A stretch of DNA of 35,550 nt from Mollicutes bacterium (lineage in GTDB: Bacteria > Bacillota_I > Bacilli_A > RF39 > UBA660), in NCBI GenBank assembly GCA_012799635.1, contig JAAZKW010000048.1:1-35550 (forward strand), given 5' to 3'. This document shows, piece by piece, positions 1 through 8,391 of the stretch. Within the stretch, counting starts at the first letter, position 1; each line of letters starts with the position of its first letter. The position numbers were made by a program, and so were the translations under genes. The notes under the pieces are model-generated. The model was given only the letters and a program-made list of their open reading frames with translations, was not told the DNA's origin and did not search any database.

Positions 1-1
1 A

Positions 2-127
2 ATAATTATAATAGTCGATAAGAATAAAGAAAATTTAGCCAAACATTATTTAGAACAAGGATTTGATAATTATATCTTATATTCCAACTTTGAAGAAGAT
101 TTAAATAAAGTATTAGATACATATTAA
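2..127 (+). CDS. 3' end of an unidentified gene (partial)
   Basis: An open frame enters from the left edge and ends at a TAA at 125-127, giving 41 residues. It begins with a hydrophobic strand (IIIIVDK) and continues as a mixed helix ending in KVLDTY. The amino-acid composition looks like real protein and the frame stops just before the CIRCE operator of the next operon, which fits the end of an upstream gene. The fold could be the last strand and helix of an alpha/beta domain, but nothing allows a family call. Confidence 0.45.
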   Translation: MIIIVDKNKENLAKHYLEQGFDNYILYSNFEEDLNKVLDTY

Positions 128-150
128 ATACTGAAGACAAGATAAGATAA

Positions 151-178
151 TTAGCACTTGGGTATTGACAAGTGCTAA
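151..178 (+). promoter_or_regulatory. CIRCE operator (HrcA binding site)
   Basis: The inverted repeat TTAGCACTTG (151-160) and CAAGTGCTAA (169-178) matches the CIRCE element bound by HrcA. The classical form is TTAGCACTC, nine bases, GAGTGCTAA (27 bp in total). Here the arms extend to 10 bp and the whole element is 28 bp, one base longer between the arms. Its right arm covers the end of the -35 box, so HrcA bound here would block the promoter of its own operon. Confidence 0.93.
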
Positions 179-193
179 TTTGCATATTATAAT
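165..193 (+). promoter_or_regulatory. Sigma-A promoter of the hrcA operon
   Basis: A consensus -35 TTGACA (165-170) and a consensus -10 TATAAT (188-193) are separated by the ideal 17 bp. The -35 lies inside the CIRCE operator. Transcription should begin near 200. Confidence 0.92.
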
Positions 194-197
194 ATTT

Positions 198-218
198 CTA
201 GTGTTAAAAAAACGCTAG
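198..218 (+). promoter_or_regulatory. Hairpin at the 5' end of the hrcA mRNA
   Basis: CTAGTGTT (198-205) can pair with AACGCTAG (211-218) across a five-A loop, with one G-U pair. The predicted transcription start is at about 200, so this hairpin would sit at the very 5' end of the message, directly before the Shine-Dalgarno of hrcA. An mRNA-stabilising role is inferred. Confidence 0.45.
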
Positions 219-229
219 AAAGGATTATT

Positions 230-1243
230 ATGGATGAAAGAAGCCGTAAAATTTTAAAAGCTATTGTTGAGCATTATGTTAAAACAGTTAAACCAGTTGG
301 AAGTAAATCACTATGTAAAAAGTTTAAGTTATCAAGTGCAACAATTAGAAATGAAATGGCTGAATTAGAAAAACTCGGTTATATTGAAAAAAGTCATATT
401 TCATCGGGAAGAACTCCTAGCAAATTAGGATATGAATATTATGTAGAAAATTTAATGGAACCGGAGAAATTAACTGGTACCGATGTTCTTAAATTACAAA
501 CAATTGTAAATAATAAAAGTTTAGTATTATCTGATACCATTAGTAAGTGTATGGAAATAATAAGTGAACTTACTAATTATGCTTCAGTAGTTTTAGGAAG
601 TAGTGCTCAAGAAAATTATTTACAACAGGTAAATATTATACCGATTGATGATTTTAAAATCGTAGCTCTTGTTTGTACTAACAGAGGAATTGTTGAAAAT
701 AAGAAATTTAATTTAGATGAAAATACAAATATTAAAGAACTTATTAAGACAAGTGAAATAATAAATAAACTTTTAGTTGGAACTCCTATTAATGAAGTTT
801 CTTCAAGGCTTGAATATGAAATTAAACCAATTATTTCTAAACAGCTTCAAGACTATGAAACCGTCTATAATATTTTTTATAACGCTTTTAGCGATTTTGC
901 TTCTGATACGAAAAGAGAGATGCAAGTTGTTGGAAAAACTAAAATATTAGAACAACCTGAATATAGTGATGCAACAACAATTAAGAGGATTGCTTGTAAA
1001 CTAGAAGATGAAGAGTTTATAAGAAGTGTTGTTGAAGATAAAGATAGTGAAGAAATAAAGGTATATATTGGTGAAGATTCAGAAGTTGATGAAAACACAA
1101 CAGTTATTAGACGTAAATATAATATCAATGGCGAAAAAGGTACGATTGCCATAATAGGGCCTAAAAGAATGGAATATGGAAAAGTCTTCGGACTTTTAAA
1201 TTATGTTTTAGATGAAGTAAAGAAGAAGGATGATACAAAATGA
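230..1243 (+). CDS. hrcA: Heat-inducible transcription repressor HrcA
   Basis: HrcA represses class I heat-shock genes by binding CIRCE and is kept active by the GroE chaperonin in the family's known members. The 337 residues match the usual length. The N-terminal winged helix (about 1-75) contains the recognition region SSATIRNEMAELE followed by GRTPSKLGYEYYV. The C-terminal half carries the GAF-like dimerisation part, with NIIPIDDFKIVALV near 135-150 and KGTIAIIGPKRMEYGKV near the end. The ATG follows AGAAAGG at a good distance. It is first in the heat-shock operon directly below CIRCE, so it is autoregulated. Its TGA overlaps the grpE start in an ATGA. Confidence 0.97.
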   Translation: MDERSRKILKAIVEHYVKTVKPVGSKSLCKKFKLSSATIRNEMAELEKLGYIEKSHISSGRTPSKLGYEYYVENLMEPEKLTGTDVLKLQTIVNNKSLVLSDTISKCMEIISELTNYASVVLGSSAQENYLQQVNIIPIDDFKIVALVCTNRGIVENKKFNLDENTNIKELIKTSEIINKLLVGTPINEVSSRLEYEIKPIISKQLQDYETVYNIFYNAFSDFASDTKREMQVVGKTKILEQPEYSDATTIKRIACKLEDEEFIRSVVEDKDSEEIKVYIGEDSEVDENTTVIRRKYNINGEKGTIAIIGPKRMEYGKVFGLLNYVLDEVKKKDDTK

Positions 1244-1743
1244 GTGAAAAAGTAAAAAAAGAGGTAAATAAGAAGCCTAAAAAGAAAAATGTAGAGCTTG
1301 AGAAATTGATTAATGAAAATAAAGATCTTAATGAAAAAGTGTTAAGATTAAATGCAGAACTACAAAATATGAACAAACGTTTTTCGGAAGAAAAAGCAAA
1401 TATATTAAAATATGATGGCGAAGCTTTAATAAAAGATTTGCTTCCTGTTGTAGATAATTTTGAAAGAGCTATTAGTTTAGATGATAATGATTTGACTGAT
1501 GAGCTTTCTAAATTCTTAGCAGGGTTTAAAATGATTTATACATCACTTTTAGATACGCTTAAAAACTTAGGTGTTAAAGAAATCGAAGCTAAAGGAAAAG
1601 AGTTTGATCATAATTTAATGGATGCAATTCTTACCGATCATGAAGAGGGTATAGATCCTGGTATAGTGCTTGAAGTGATGCAAAAGGGGTATATGTATAA
1701 TGATAAAGTTATACGCCATGCAATGGTGAAGGTAAATGAATAA
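1240..1743 (+). CDS. grpE: Nucleotide exchange factor GrpE
   Basis: GrpE releases ADP from DnaK and sets the pace of the DnaK/DnaJ folding cycle in the cytoplasm. The product is 167 aa: a Lys-rich start, a long coiled coil (about 17-60), the four-helix region with DLLPVVDNFERAI, and the C-terminal beta domain with GVKEIEAKGKEFDHNLMDAI, which is the family signature. The ATG overlaps the hrcA stop (ATGA), suggesting translational coupling. It is slightly shorter than the roughly 185 to 190 aa usual in Bacilli because the acidic N-terminal tail is short. The next small gene overlaps its end by 8 bp. Confidence 0.95.
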   Translation: MSEKVKKEVNKKPKKKNVELEKLINENKDLNEKVLRLNAELQNMNKRFSEEKANILKYDGEALIKDLLPVVDNFERAISLDDNDLTDELSKFLAGFKMIYTSLLDTLKNLGVKEIEAKGKEFDHNLMDAILTDHEEGIDPGIVLEVMQKGYMYNDKVIRHAMVKVNE

Positions 1744-2041
1744 TAATATTTGGTATTTACCATTAGCATGTATGATAATGGGAAAAAGTTATGAATCTGA
1801 TGATTTAGAAGAATTAATGCTTCTTGATACAAAAGAAGCACAAGATGTCCACTTTGCAATAATGATAGGTCTTATTAGATATATAAATGAGGAAATATCA
1901 TTTGAAGAGTTTGATAGTTTATATAAAAACGGGCTTAATACATTAACATTAGAAGAACAAGATAGGGTGGATAAATTAATAAGAAAATTAGTAAAACAGA
2001 TTTTACAAAATAATGATAATAATAAAGAAAGGAAAAGATAA
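1736..2041 (+). CDS. Unknown 101-aa protein between grpE and dnaK
   Basis: I do not recognise this protein. It overlaps the last 8 bp of grpE and ends one base before the dnaK ATG, so it must be made from the heat-shock mRNA. It starts with a short hydrophobic stretch ([13 protein letters not shown]) and continues as acidic and amphipathic helices ([36 protein letters not shown]), with a basic tail. No Cys pair, signal peptide cleavage site or complete membrane span is evident. Its fully overlapped position and sensible composition argue that it is real. A cofactor or adaptor of the DnaK system is a guess from position only. Confidence 0.75.
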   Translation: MNNNIWYLPLACMIMGKSYESDDLEELMLLDTKEAQDVHFAIMIGLIRYINEEISFEEFDSLYKNGLNTLTLEEQDRVDKLIRKLVKQILQNNDNNKERKR

Positions 2042-2042
2042 T

Positions 2043-3863
2043 ATGAGTAAAATTATAGGAATAGACTTAGGTACAACAAATAGTTGTGTTGCTGTACTTG
2101 AGGGAGGAGAAGCAAAAGTAATCCCTAATGCTGAAGGAAATAGGACAACACCTTCGGTAGTTGCTTTTAAAAAGGGAGAAGAATTAGTTGGAGAAACTGC
2201 TAAAAGACAAGCAGTTACTAACGTTAAAAATACGGTAGCCTCTATTAAGAGAATGATAGGAGGTAAAGAAAAAGTTGAAGCAAACGATCGAAAATATACA
2301 CCTGAAGAAATTAGTGCTAAAATACTTGGTAAGCTTAAAGCAGATGCAGAAAGTTATTTAGGAGATAAAGTAACAAAAGCTGTAATAACAGTTCCGGCAT
2401 ACTTTAATGATGCTCAAAGACAAGCTACTAAAAATGCTGGAAAGATTGCTGGTCTTGAAGTAGAAAGAATTATTAATGAACCTACTGCGGCAGCACTTTC
2501 ATATGGTCTTGATAAACAAGACGAGTTTCAAACGATACTAGTATATGACTTAGGTGGAGGTACATTTGATGTATCAATACTTGAGCTTGGTGATGGAGTA
2601 TTTGAAGTAAAATCAACAGCAGGGCATAATAAATTAGGTGGAGATGACTTTGATGATCGAGTATCTGAATATTTAATTAAAGAGTTTAAAAAAGATAATG
2701 GTGTAGATTTATCTAAAGATCCTATGGCCATGCAAAGAATTAAAGATGCAGCTGAGAAGGCTAAGATAGATTTATCATCAATGAGTGAAACTCAAATATC
2801 ATTACCATTTATAACTCAAAATGAAGATAAAGAACCGCTTCATATGGAAATAAGATTATCTAAGGCTAAGTTTGAAGACTTATGTAAAGATTTATTTGAT
2901 TCAACATTAGAACCAGTTAGAAAAGCTATGAAAGATGCTAAACTTAAAGCTAAAGATATTAACAAAGTTATTTTAGTAGGAGGTTCTACAAGAATACCTT
3001 ATATTCAAGAGTTAGTAAAAAAAGAATTAGAACAAGAACCTAATAAATCAGTTAACCCTGATGAAGTAGTTGCTATGGGTGCTGCTATTCAAGGTGGTGT
3101 TTTAACTGGAGAGGTAAATGATATAGTACTTCTTGATGTAACACCTTTATCACTTGGAATTGAAACATTAGGTAATGTCATGACGGTATTAATACCAAGA
3201 AATACAACTATACCTACAAGTAAGTCACAAGTATTTTCAACTGCAGAAGATAATCAACCAGCAGTAGATATTCATGTACTTCAAGGAGAAAGACCGATGG
3301 CTGGTGATAATAAGACATTGGGCAACTTTCAACTTACTAATATTCCTCCTGCAAGAAGAGGAGTACCTCAAATAGAAGTTAAATTTGATATTGATGCTAA
3401 TGGTATTGTTAATGTAACAGCAAAAGATTTAGGTACTAATAAAGAACAAAGTATTACTATTACATCATCAACAGCGCTTTCTGAGGATGAAATTGATAAA
3501 ATGATTAAAGAAGCGGAAGCTAATAAAGAAGCAGATGAAAAAAGAAAAGCAGAATCTGATGCTAGAAATGAAGCTGAGTCGATGATTCTTGCCACTGATA
3601 GAGCTTTAGAAGATCTTGGAGATAAAGTGTCTGAAGATGATAAAAAAGAAGCAGAAAGTTTAAAAGAAGATCTTGAAAAAGCATTAAAAGATGGCGATAT
3701 AGATGAAATAAAAGAAAAGACAGAAAAGCTAAATAAAAAAGCTATGGAACTTGCAGGAAAAGTATATGAACAAGAGGCTAAAAATAAACCAGAAGATGAT
3801 ACTTCTTCAGATAAAAAAGATGATGACGATGTAGTTGAAGCTACATATGAAGAAAAGAAATAA
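2043..3863 (+). CDS. dnaK: Molecular chaperone DnaK (Hsp70)
   Basis: ATP-dependent Hsp70 that binds hydrophobic peptide segments in the cytoplasm with DnaJ and GrpE. The start at 2043 gives [15 protein letters not shown], the invariant N-terminal phosphate motif, and has AAAGGAAAAG upstream; in-frame codons further upstream are discounted. The ATPase domain shows IDLGTTNS (7-14), [11 protein letters not shown] (about 168-178) and VGGSTRIP. The substrate-binding domain (about 350-500) includes [11 protein letters not shown] and [15 protein letters not shown]. The lid is helical and the C-terminus ends in an acidic tail with VEATYEEKK. At 606 aa it has the length expected for Gram-positive DnaK. 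It is followed by a strong hairpin before pepF. Confidence 0.98.
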   Translation: MSKIIGIDLGTTNSCVAVLEGGEAKVIPNAEGNRTTPSVVAFKKGEELVGETAKRQAVTNVKNTVASIKRMIGGKEKVEANDRKYTPEEISAKILGKLKADAESYLGDKVTKAVITVPAYFNDAQRQATKNAGKIAGLEVERIINEPTAAALSYGLDKQDEFQTILVYDLGGGTFDVSILELGDGVFEVKSTAGHNKLGGDDFDDRVSEYLIKEFKKDNGVDLSKDPMAMQRIKDAAEKAKIDLSSMSETQISLPFITQNEDKEPLHMEIRLSKAKFEDLCKDLFDSTLEPVRKAMKDAKLKAKDINKVILVGGSTRIPYIQELVKKELEQEPNKSVNPDEVVAMGAAIQGGVLTGEVNDIVLLDVTPLSLGIETLGNVMTVLIPRNTTIPTSKSQVFSTAEDNQPAVDIHVLQGERPMAGDNKTLGNFQLTNIPPARRGVPQIEVKFDIDANGIVNVTAKDLGTNKEQSITITSSTALSEDEIDKMIKEAEANKEADEKRKAESDARNEAESMILATDRALEDLGDKVSEDDKKEAESLKEDLEKALKDGDIDEIKEKTEKLNKKAMELAGKVYEQEAKNKPEDDTSSDKKDDDDVVEATYEEKK

Positions 3864-3869
3864 TATCAT

Positions 3870-3891
3870 AGGTTCTAGGTAACTAGAACCT
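3870..3891 (+). terminator. Inverted repeat after dnaK, possible partial terminator
   Basis: AGGTTCTAG (3870-3878) pairs perfectly with CTAGAACCT (3883-3891) around a 4-base loop. The following bases (TTATGTTTGTTT) are T-rich but not a clean T run, so read-through into pepF-dnaJ is likely. It may lower downstream expression relative to dnaK, or protect the 3' end of the upstream message. Confidence 0.55.
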
Positions 3892-3919
3892 TATGTTTGT
3901 TTAGTTAGGGAATAAGTAT

Positions 3920-5674
3920 ATGAAAATAGATTTAAAAGAATTATTTGAAAACGATAAAGAATTTGAAGCAGAATATAATCAAGTTAAAGGGAAAATCAAA
4001 GATTATTCAAAATATGAAGGGCATCTATATGATAGTGCAGATATATTATTAGAGTTTTTATTGTTTGATAGAGATATTAGTGTGAGACTAGAAAGATTAT
4101 ATTTATATGCTCATATTAATAATGATTTAGATTTATCTAATACTCATTATCAAAATTATTTAATTATGATGATGAATTTAATTAATGAAATAAGAGAATT
4201 ATCTTCGTTTGTTTCATCAGAACTTCTTTCAAAAGATTTAGATTATTTTGAAAAATTAATTGAAGAAAATAGTCATTTAAAAGAGTTCTTTTTATCTATG
4301 AAAAAATTATTTAGAAATAAGAAATATATTAAAAGTAAAGAAGAAGAGAAAATTATTTCTATTCTAACATCTACTTATAATAAACCATCAGAAATATCAG
4401 AGTATTTAATAAATACTGATTTAAAATATGGTTTTATAAAAGAAGGTGGAATAAGAAAAGAGATAACTAATTCCAATATGTCTAACTTCTTTGAAAGTTC
4501 TAATCCTAAAATAAGAAAAGATGTTTTTAATAAAGTTTATAATGAAATAAAAGCTCATGAGAATACTTTCGCCTCTATTTTAAGTGCCGAAATTATTAAT
4601 AATAATAAAATTGCTAAATTAAGAGGATTTAACAGTAGTAAAGAATATAGTTTATATCAAGATGAAATTGATCCTAAAATATATTCATCCTTAATTAAAG
4701 GTGTTCGTAATAATTTAGATAAGTTTTTTAAATATTTTGCTTTTAAAAAGAAAGCATTAAATTTAAAAACGATGCATATATATGATACTTATGCCAATAT
4801 TACAGAAAAATATAATAAAAAATATTCTCTTAAAGAAGGATTAGATATTATTATCAACTCCCTTTCTATTTTAGGAAAAGATTATACAAAAGTATTAAGA
4901 AAGGCTTTTGAAAATAATTGGATGGATACTAGAATTATAAAAAACAAAAGAAGTGGTGCTTATTGTACTTGCTGTTATTTAACCCATCCTTATGTAGTTA
5001 CAAACTATGAAGAAAAACTAAATGATTTATCTACTATAGCACATGAATTTGGTCATGCAATGCACTATTATTATGCTCAAAAGAATAATAGTTATCAAGA
5101 TTATGGTTATTCCATTTTTGCTGCAGAAGTAGCAAGTCAAGTTAATGAAATTATATTAACTGACTATTTACTTGAAAATACCAATAATAAAGAAGAAAAG
5201 AAATATTTACTCGATTTAACATTACAAAGATTTAAAGCAACAGTTGTAAGACAAACAATGTTTGCTGAATTTGAAGATAATCTTCATAATATGGAGCAAA
5301 ATGGAAGCCCTCTTACTAAAGAAAGTATTACTGATGAATATTTAAAATTAAATAAAATATATTTTGGTAATAATGTTTATGTTGATGATAAAATTAAATA
5401 TGAATGTTTTAGAATACCACACTTTTACTATAACTTTTATGTATATCAATATTCAACAGGTTATGTTGCAGCAATGAAAATTGCAAACGATATTATAAAC
5501 GGTAAGAAAGGTGCTTTAGATAAATATTTAGAGTTTTTAAAACTTGGAAGTACGAAGAATCCTATTGAATCATTAATGGTTGCAGGTGTTGATATAAACA
5601 ATTCAAAAATATATGATGAAGTATTTGATGTATTTGAAGAAAAACTAAAGGAGTTGAAAAAATTATATGAGTAA
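3920..5674 (+). CDS. pepF: M3 family oligoendopeptidase F
   Basis: Zinc metallopeptidase that cleaves short peptides in the cytoplasm. The 584 residues carry the M3 motif [11 protein letters not shown], with HEFGH at about 375-379, and a downstream [10 protein letters not shown] supplying the third zinc ligand, as in PepF. Before the motif lies [19 protein letters not shown], matching the family's SGAY segment. The length is close to the usual 600 aa. The gene lies between dnaK and dnaJ, with dnaJ beginning inside its last codons, so it shares their transcript. Peptide clean-up during heat stress is an inference from position. The start has only a weak Shine-Dalgarno (AGGGA). Confidence 0.93.
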   Translation: MKIDLKELFENDKEFEAEYNQVKGKIKDYSKYEGHLYDSADILLEFLLFDRDISVRLERLYLYAHINNDLDLSNTHYQNYLIMMMNLINEIRELSSFVSSELLSKDLDYFEKLIEENSHLKEFFLSMKKLFRNKKYIKSKEEEKIISILTSTYNKPSEISEYLINTDLKYGFIKEGGIRKEITNSNMSNFFESSNPKIRKDVFNKVYNEIKAHENTFASILSAEIINNNKIAKLRGFNSSKEYSLYQDEIDPKIYSSLIKGVRNNLDKFFKYFAFKKKALNLKTMHIYDTYANITEKYNKKYSLKEGLDIIINSLSILGKDYTKVLRKAFENNWMDTRIIKNKRSGAYCTCCYLTHPYVVTNYEEKLNDLSTIAHEFGHAMHYYYAQKNNSYQDYGYSIFAAEVASQVNEIILTDYLLENTNNKEEKKYLLDLTLQRFKATVVRQTMFAEFEDNLHNMEQNGSPLTKESITDEYLKLNKIYFGNNVYVDDKIKYECFRIPHFYYNFYVYQYSTGYVAAMKIANDIINGKKGALDKYLEFLKLGSTKNPIESLMVAGVDINNSKIYDEVFDVFEEKLKELKKLYE

Positions 5675-6809
5675 AAAAGATTATTATGAAATATTGGGTG
5701 TTTCTAAGGATGCATCAGAAGAAGAAATAAAAAGATCATTTAGAAAACTTGCTAAACAATATCACCCAGATGTAAATAAGGAACCAGGAGCCGAAGCTAA
5801 ATTTAAAGAATTAGGTGAAGCTTATGCTATTTTATCAGATCCTAATAAAAGAAGACAATATGACCAATTTGGCTCAGCAGCATTTGAACAAGGAGGCCCA
5901 GGTTTTGGGGGCTTTGATGGTTTTGATATCCACAATATTGACCTTGATTCTATTTTACAAGAAGTATTTGGTTCTGGTTTTGGTGGTTTTGGAGGCTTTG
6001 GTGGTTTTTCAGGCTTTTCATCAGGAAGAGGAAATAGTTCTTCAAGAAGAGGTGAAGATGCCAGAGTAACAGTCAATTTAACCTTTGAAGAAGCTTGCTT
6101 TGGTACTGAAAAGGAAATAACTTTAAATTTAAAAGATGAATGTGATAGTTGTAATGGAAAAGGTGGTTTTGGAGAAAAAAAATGTTCTACTTGTGGAGGA
6201 AATGGTGTAGTTCTTGAAAGGGTTCAATCTTTATTTGGAATTATGCAAACTCAAAAAACATGTCCTGATTGTCGTGGGACTGGAATAAGTTTTGATAAAC
6301 CTTGCATGGATTGTACAGATGGAGTTGTAAATAAAAAGAAGACGATCACAGTTAAAATTCCCGAAGGTGTTGACAGTGGTTATCAACTTCGTCTTGCAAG
6401 AAAAGCTCACGCAGGATTATTAGGTGGTGATTATGGGGATTTATATGTCGATTTTAATATTGCAAAACACCCTTTATTTGAAAGGGAAGATACTGACATA
6501 TATTTAGAATTACCAATTAATATCGTTGAAGCTAGTATTGGATGTAAAAAAGAAATTCCAACTTTATATGGAAACGTATATTTAGAAATAAAGGCAGGGA
6601 CTCAAAACTATTCTAAATTAAAATTAAGAGGCAAGGGCATTAAAACTCCAAATAGTAAGACACCAGGAGATATGTATGTTATAGTAAATATTATTACTCC
6701 GACAAAGTTAAATAGAAAACAAAAAGCTTTGCTCGAAGAAGTTTTAGAAGAAGGTCTTGATGATGAAGAAGCTTTTAAAGAATACAATAAATCATTAAAA
6801 AAGCTATAA
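5667..6809 (+). CDS. dnaJ: Co-chaperone DnaJ (Hsp40)
   Basis: Stimulates the DnaK ATPase and delivers substrates. The J domain (1-70) has HPD at 33-35. A Gly/Phe-rich linker follows (about 74-118). The zinc-binding region has four Cys repeats: [24 protein letters not shown] and CMDCTDGV. In the last, the usual second Gly after the Cys pair is replaced, but both Cys are kept. C-terminal substrate-binding domains I and II follow. The 380 aa length is normal. The ATG lies in the last codons of pepF (8 bp overlap), with AAAGGAG 13 bases upstream. The stop codon is inside the terminator stem. Confidence 0.97.
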   Translation: MSKKDYYEILGVSKDASEEEIKRSFRKLAKQYHPDVNKEPGAEAKFKELGEAYAILSDPNKRRQYDQFGSAAFEQGGPGFGGFDGFDIHNIDLDSILQEVFGSGFGGFGGFGGFSGFSSGRGNSSSRRGEDARVTVNLTFEEACFGTEKEITLNLKDECDSCNGKGGFGEKKCSTCGGNGVVLERVQSLFGIMQTQKTCPDCRGTGISFDKPCMDCTDGVVNKKKTITVKIPEGVDSGYQLRLARKAHAGLLGGDYGDLYVDFNIAKHPLFEREDTDIYLELPINIVEASIGCKKEIPTLYGNVYLEIKAGTQNYSKLKLRGKGIKTPNSKTPGDMYVIVNIITPTKLNRKQKALLEEVLEEGLDDEEAFKEYNKSLKKL

Positions 6810-6827
6810 AAAATATATAGCTTTTTT
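6797..6827 (+). terminator. Intrinsic terminator of the heat-shock operon
   Basis: An A6-GCTATA arm (6797-6808) pairs with TATAGC-T6 (6816-6827) over a 7-base loop; the T run forms part of the stem. The 5' arm contains the dnaJ stop codon. Confidence 0.85.
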
Positions 6828-6848
6828 ATATGTTAAATGGTAAGATGT

Positions 6849-6857
6849 TGTTATAAG
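6849..6857 (+). promoter_or_regulatory. Extended -10 promoter before the 276-aa gene
   Basis: TG, one base, then TATAAG (6852-6857). The predicted start is near 6864, just before the Shine-Dalgarno GAAAGGG. It fits a monocistronic unit lying between two terminators. Confidence 0.55.
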
Positions 6858-6876
6858 AAAGAAAGGGATAAACAAA

Positions 6877-7707
6877 ATGGAAAAGGGGAAAAAACGGATT
6901 TGGATTGAGATTATAGTTGTAGTTCTGATAGTAGTGGGCACCAGTTTATTAACTTATTTTATAATGAAGGATGAGAATAATATAGTTAAAAACATTATAA
7001 ATAAGTCTGTTGTCACTGAAAATCAAAAAGAAAAAAATAAAATAATACATGATACAGCTAAGGCCGAAAAGACTATCGATGCTTTTTTATTTCTTGATGA
7101 AGATAAGCACTATAGTGGAAATATGGATATTAATGATCTTGATACCCATGATTTAATATCTTTGAGCTTTAATAATATAGATAGAGATTATGTTGGTTCT
7201 TGTAGTCTTGAAGATGGGAAAAAGCTTGCTTTAAAGGATATTAATGATGTTTTGACAAAATATGTAAATGGACGAAAACTAACATTAGATGATCTTAAAA
7301 CCCATTTAGAATCAGAAATAAAGGTAAATCATCCCGGGATTTATTTCCATTATAAAATTGGGGACGATGATTCAATTAGTATTGATGTGTGTGGAGGTTG
7401 GATAGGCCCTGATCCAGATGTAGCGGTTTATAAGACTATTAAACATGAAACAAACGAAGATATAATGAAGGTTTATCGTAAAGTTGCATTTAAAAAATTT
7501 AAAGAGCATATTCAAACATATGATGAAAATCAAGAATTTTATAGAGATGTTTTTATATATGATTATTATCTTACCCCAAAGCGTGATGGTAAACCAGAAA
7601 TCTCAGAAACTCAAATGATGGCCCATGATAGATTTAATACTTACGTTTATACTTTAAAGCTTATAAATGATAATTATTATTTAAAGAATATTAACTTAGC
7701 AAAGTAA
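6877..7707 (+). CDS. Unknown membrane-anchored protein (276 aa)
   Basis: I do not recognise the family. A basic N-terminus (MEKGKKRIW) is followed by one strong hydrophobic helix (about 9-31), then about 245 mostly polar residues, which the positive-inside rule places outside the cell. No lipobox is seen. Two Cys (SCSLEDGK, and DVCGGWIGPDPD in the most distinctive stretch) could form a disulfide or bind a ligand. The segment MMAHDRFNTYVYTLKLINDN near the end resembles the final strand of a compact domain. The gene has GAAAGGG upstream of its ATG and is bounded by terminators on both sides, so it is transcribed alone. Confidence 0.85.
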   Translation: MEKGKKRIWIEIIVVVLIVVGTSLLTYFIMKDENNIVKNIINKSVVTENQKEKNKIIHDTAKAEKTIDAFLFLDEDKHYSGNMDINDLDTHDLISLSFNNIDRDYVGSCSLEDGKKLALKDINDVLTKYVNGRKLTLDDLKTHLESEIKVNHPGIYFHYKIGDDDSISIDVCGGWIGPDPDVAVYKTIKHETNEDIMKVYRKVAFKKFKEHIQTYDENQEFYRDVFIYDYYLTPKRDGKPEISETQMMAHDRFNTYVYTLKLINDNYYLKNINLAK

Positions 7708-7729
7708 AGATCAAATTTGATCTTTTTTT
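7706..7729 (+). terminator. Intrinsic terminator
   Basis: AAAGATCAAA (7706-7715) is followed directly by its complement TTTGATCTTT (7716-7725), then a T run to 7729. It ends the single-gene unit before comEA and overlaps that gene's stop codon. Confidence 0.85.
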
Positions 7730-7788
7730 ATAAAATAAAAAGGAAAAATATAAACCCTTTGATATATATGTTATTGAAGGGAGATATT

Positions 7789-8391
7789 TTGATAAGATTT
7801 ATAAAAGAGATTTTTCTTATAGTAATAATATTACTAATAATTGGTCTTTATGTAGAAAGATATTATTTTTATTTTCATTATGAGGATAAAGAAGTTATTA
7901 AACCAGAACCAATAATTAAAGATGATACTTTAGAAATTAAGAATACTTCTAAAAAATATGTTGATATTAAAGGAGAAGTCGCTTCTCCAGGTGTTTATGA
8001 AATAAACGAAGGGTTTATTATTAATGATGTTATTTCTCTTGCAGGAGGGCTTACAGAAACTGCCGATTTAAGTAAAATTAATTTAAGTAAAAAAGTTAGT
8101 GATGAAGATGTAATATATATTTATAGTAAAGAAGAGGTTATAAAAGAAGATATCAAAATAAATTATAATAACACGAGTACTGTAATAAAAGATGATAATA
8201 ATTTAATTAATATTAATACTGCAGATAAAAATGAACTTATGAAATTAAATGGAATTGGCGAAGTTAAAGCAAGTAGTATCATTGAATATCGCAATACAAA
8301 TGGCTTATTTTTAAATATTGAAGATATAAAAAACGTTCCAGGAATTAGCAGTAATTTATATGAAAAGATTAAAGCTTTTATTACAATCTAA
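7789..8391 (+). CDS. comEA: Competence DNA-binding protein ComEA
   Basis: Membrane-anchored receptor that binds incoming double-stranded DNA during natural transformation. The TTG start at 7789 is preferred because AAGGGAG lies 5 bases upstream; an upstream in-frame ATG (7768) has no close Shine-Dalgarno. The 200 aa product has an N-terminal membrane helix (about 3-23), an SLBB-type domain (KYVDIKGEVASPGVY through VISLAGGLTETADLS), a linker, and a C-terminal tandem helix-hairpin-helix region with NINTADKNELMKLNGIGEVK and NVPGISSNLYEKI. This is the standard ComEA layout. comEC begins inside its last codons. No comEB lies between them. Confidence 0.94.
   Translation: MIRFIKEIFLIVIILLIIGLYVERYYFYFHYEDKEVIKPEPIIKDDTLEIKNTSKKYVDIKGEVASPGVYEINEGFIINDVISLAGGLTETADLSKINLSKKVSDEDVIYIYSKEEVIKEDIKINYNNTSTVIKDDNNLININTADKNELMKLNGIGEVKASSIIEYRNTNGLFLNIEDIKNVPGISSNLYEKIKAFITI

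Noticed and set aside
5822-6076. Pro-rich reading frame opposite dnaJ
   Set aside because: It is the mirror of the Gly/Phe-rich linker of dnaJ, with no ribosome site or independent signals.
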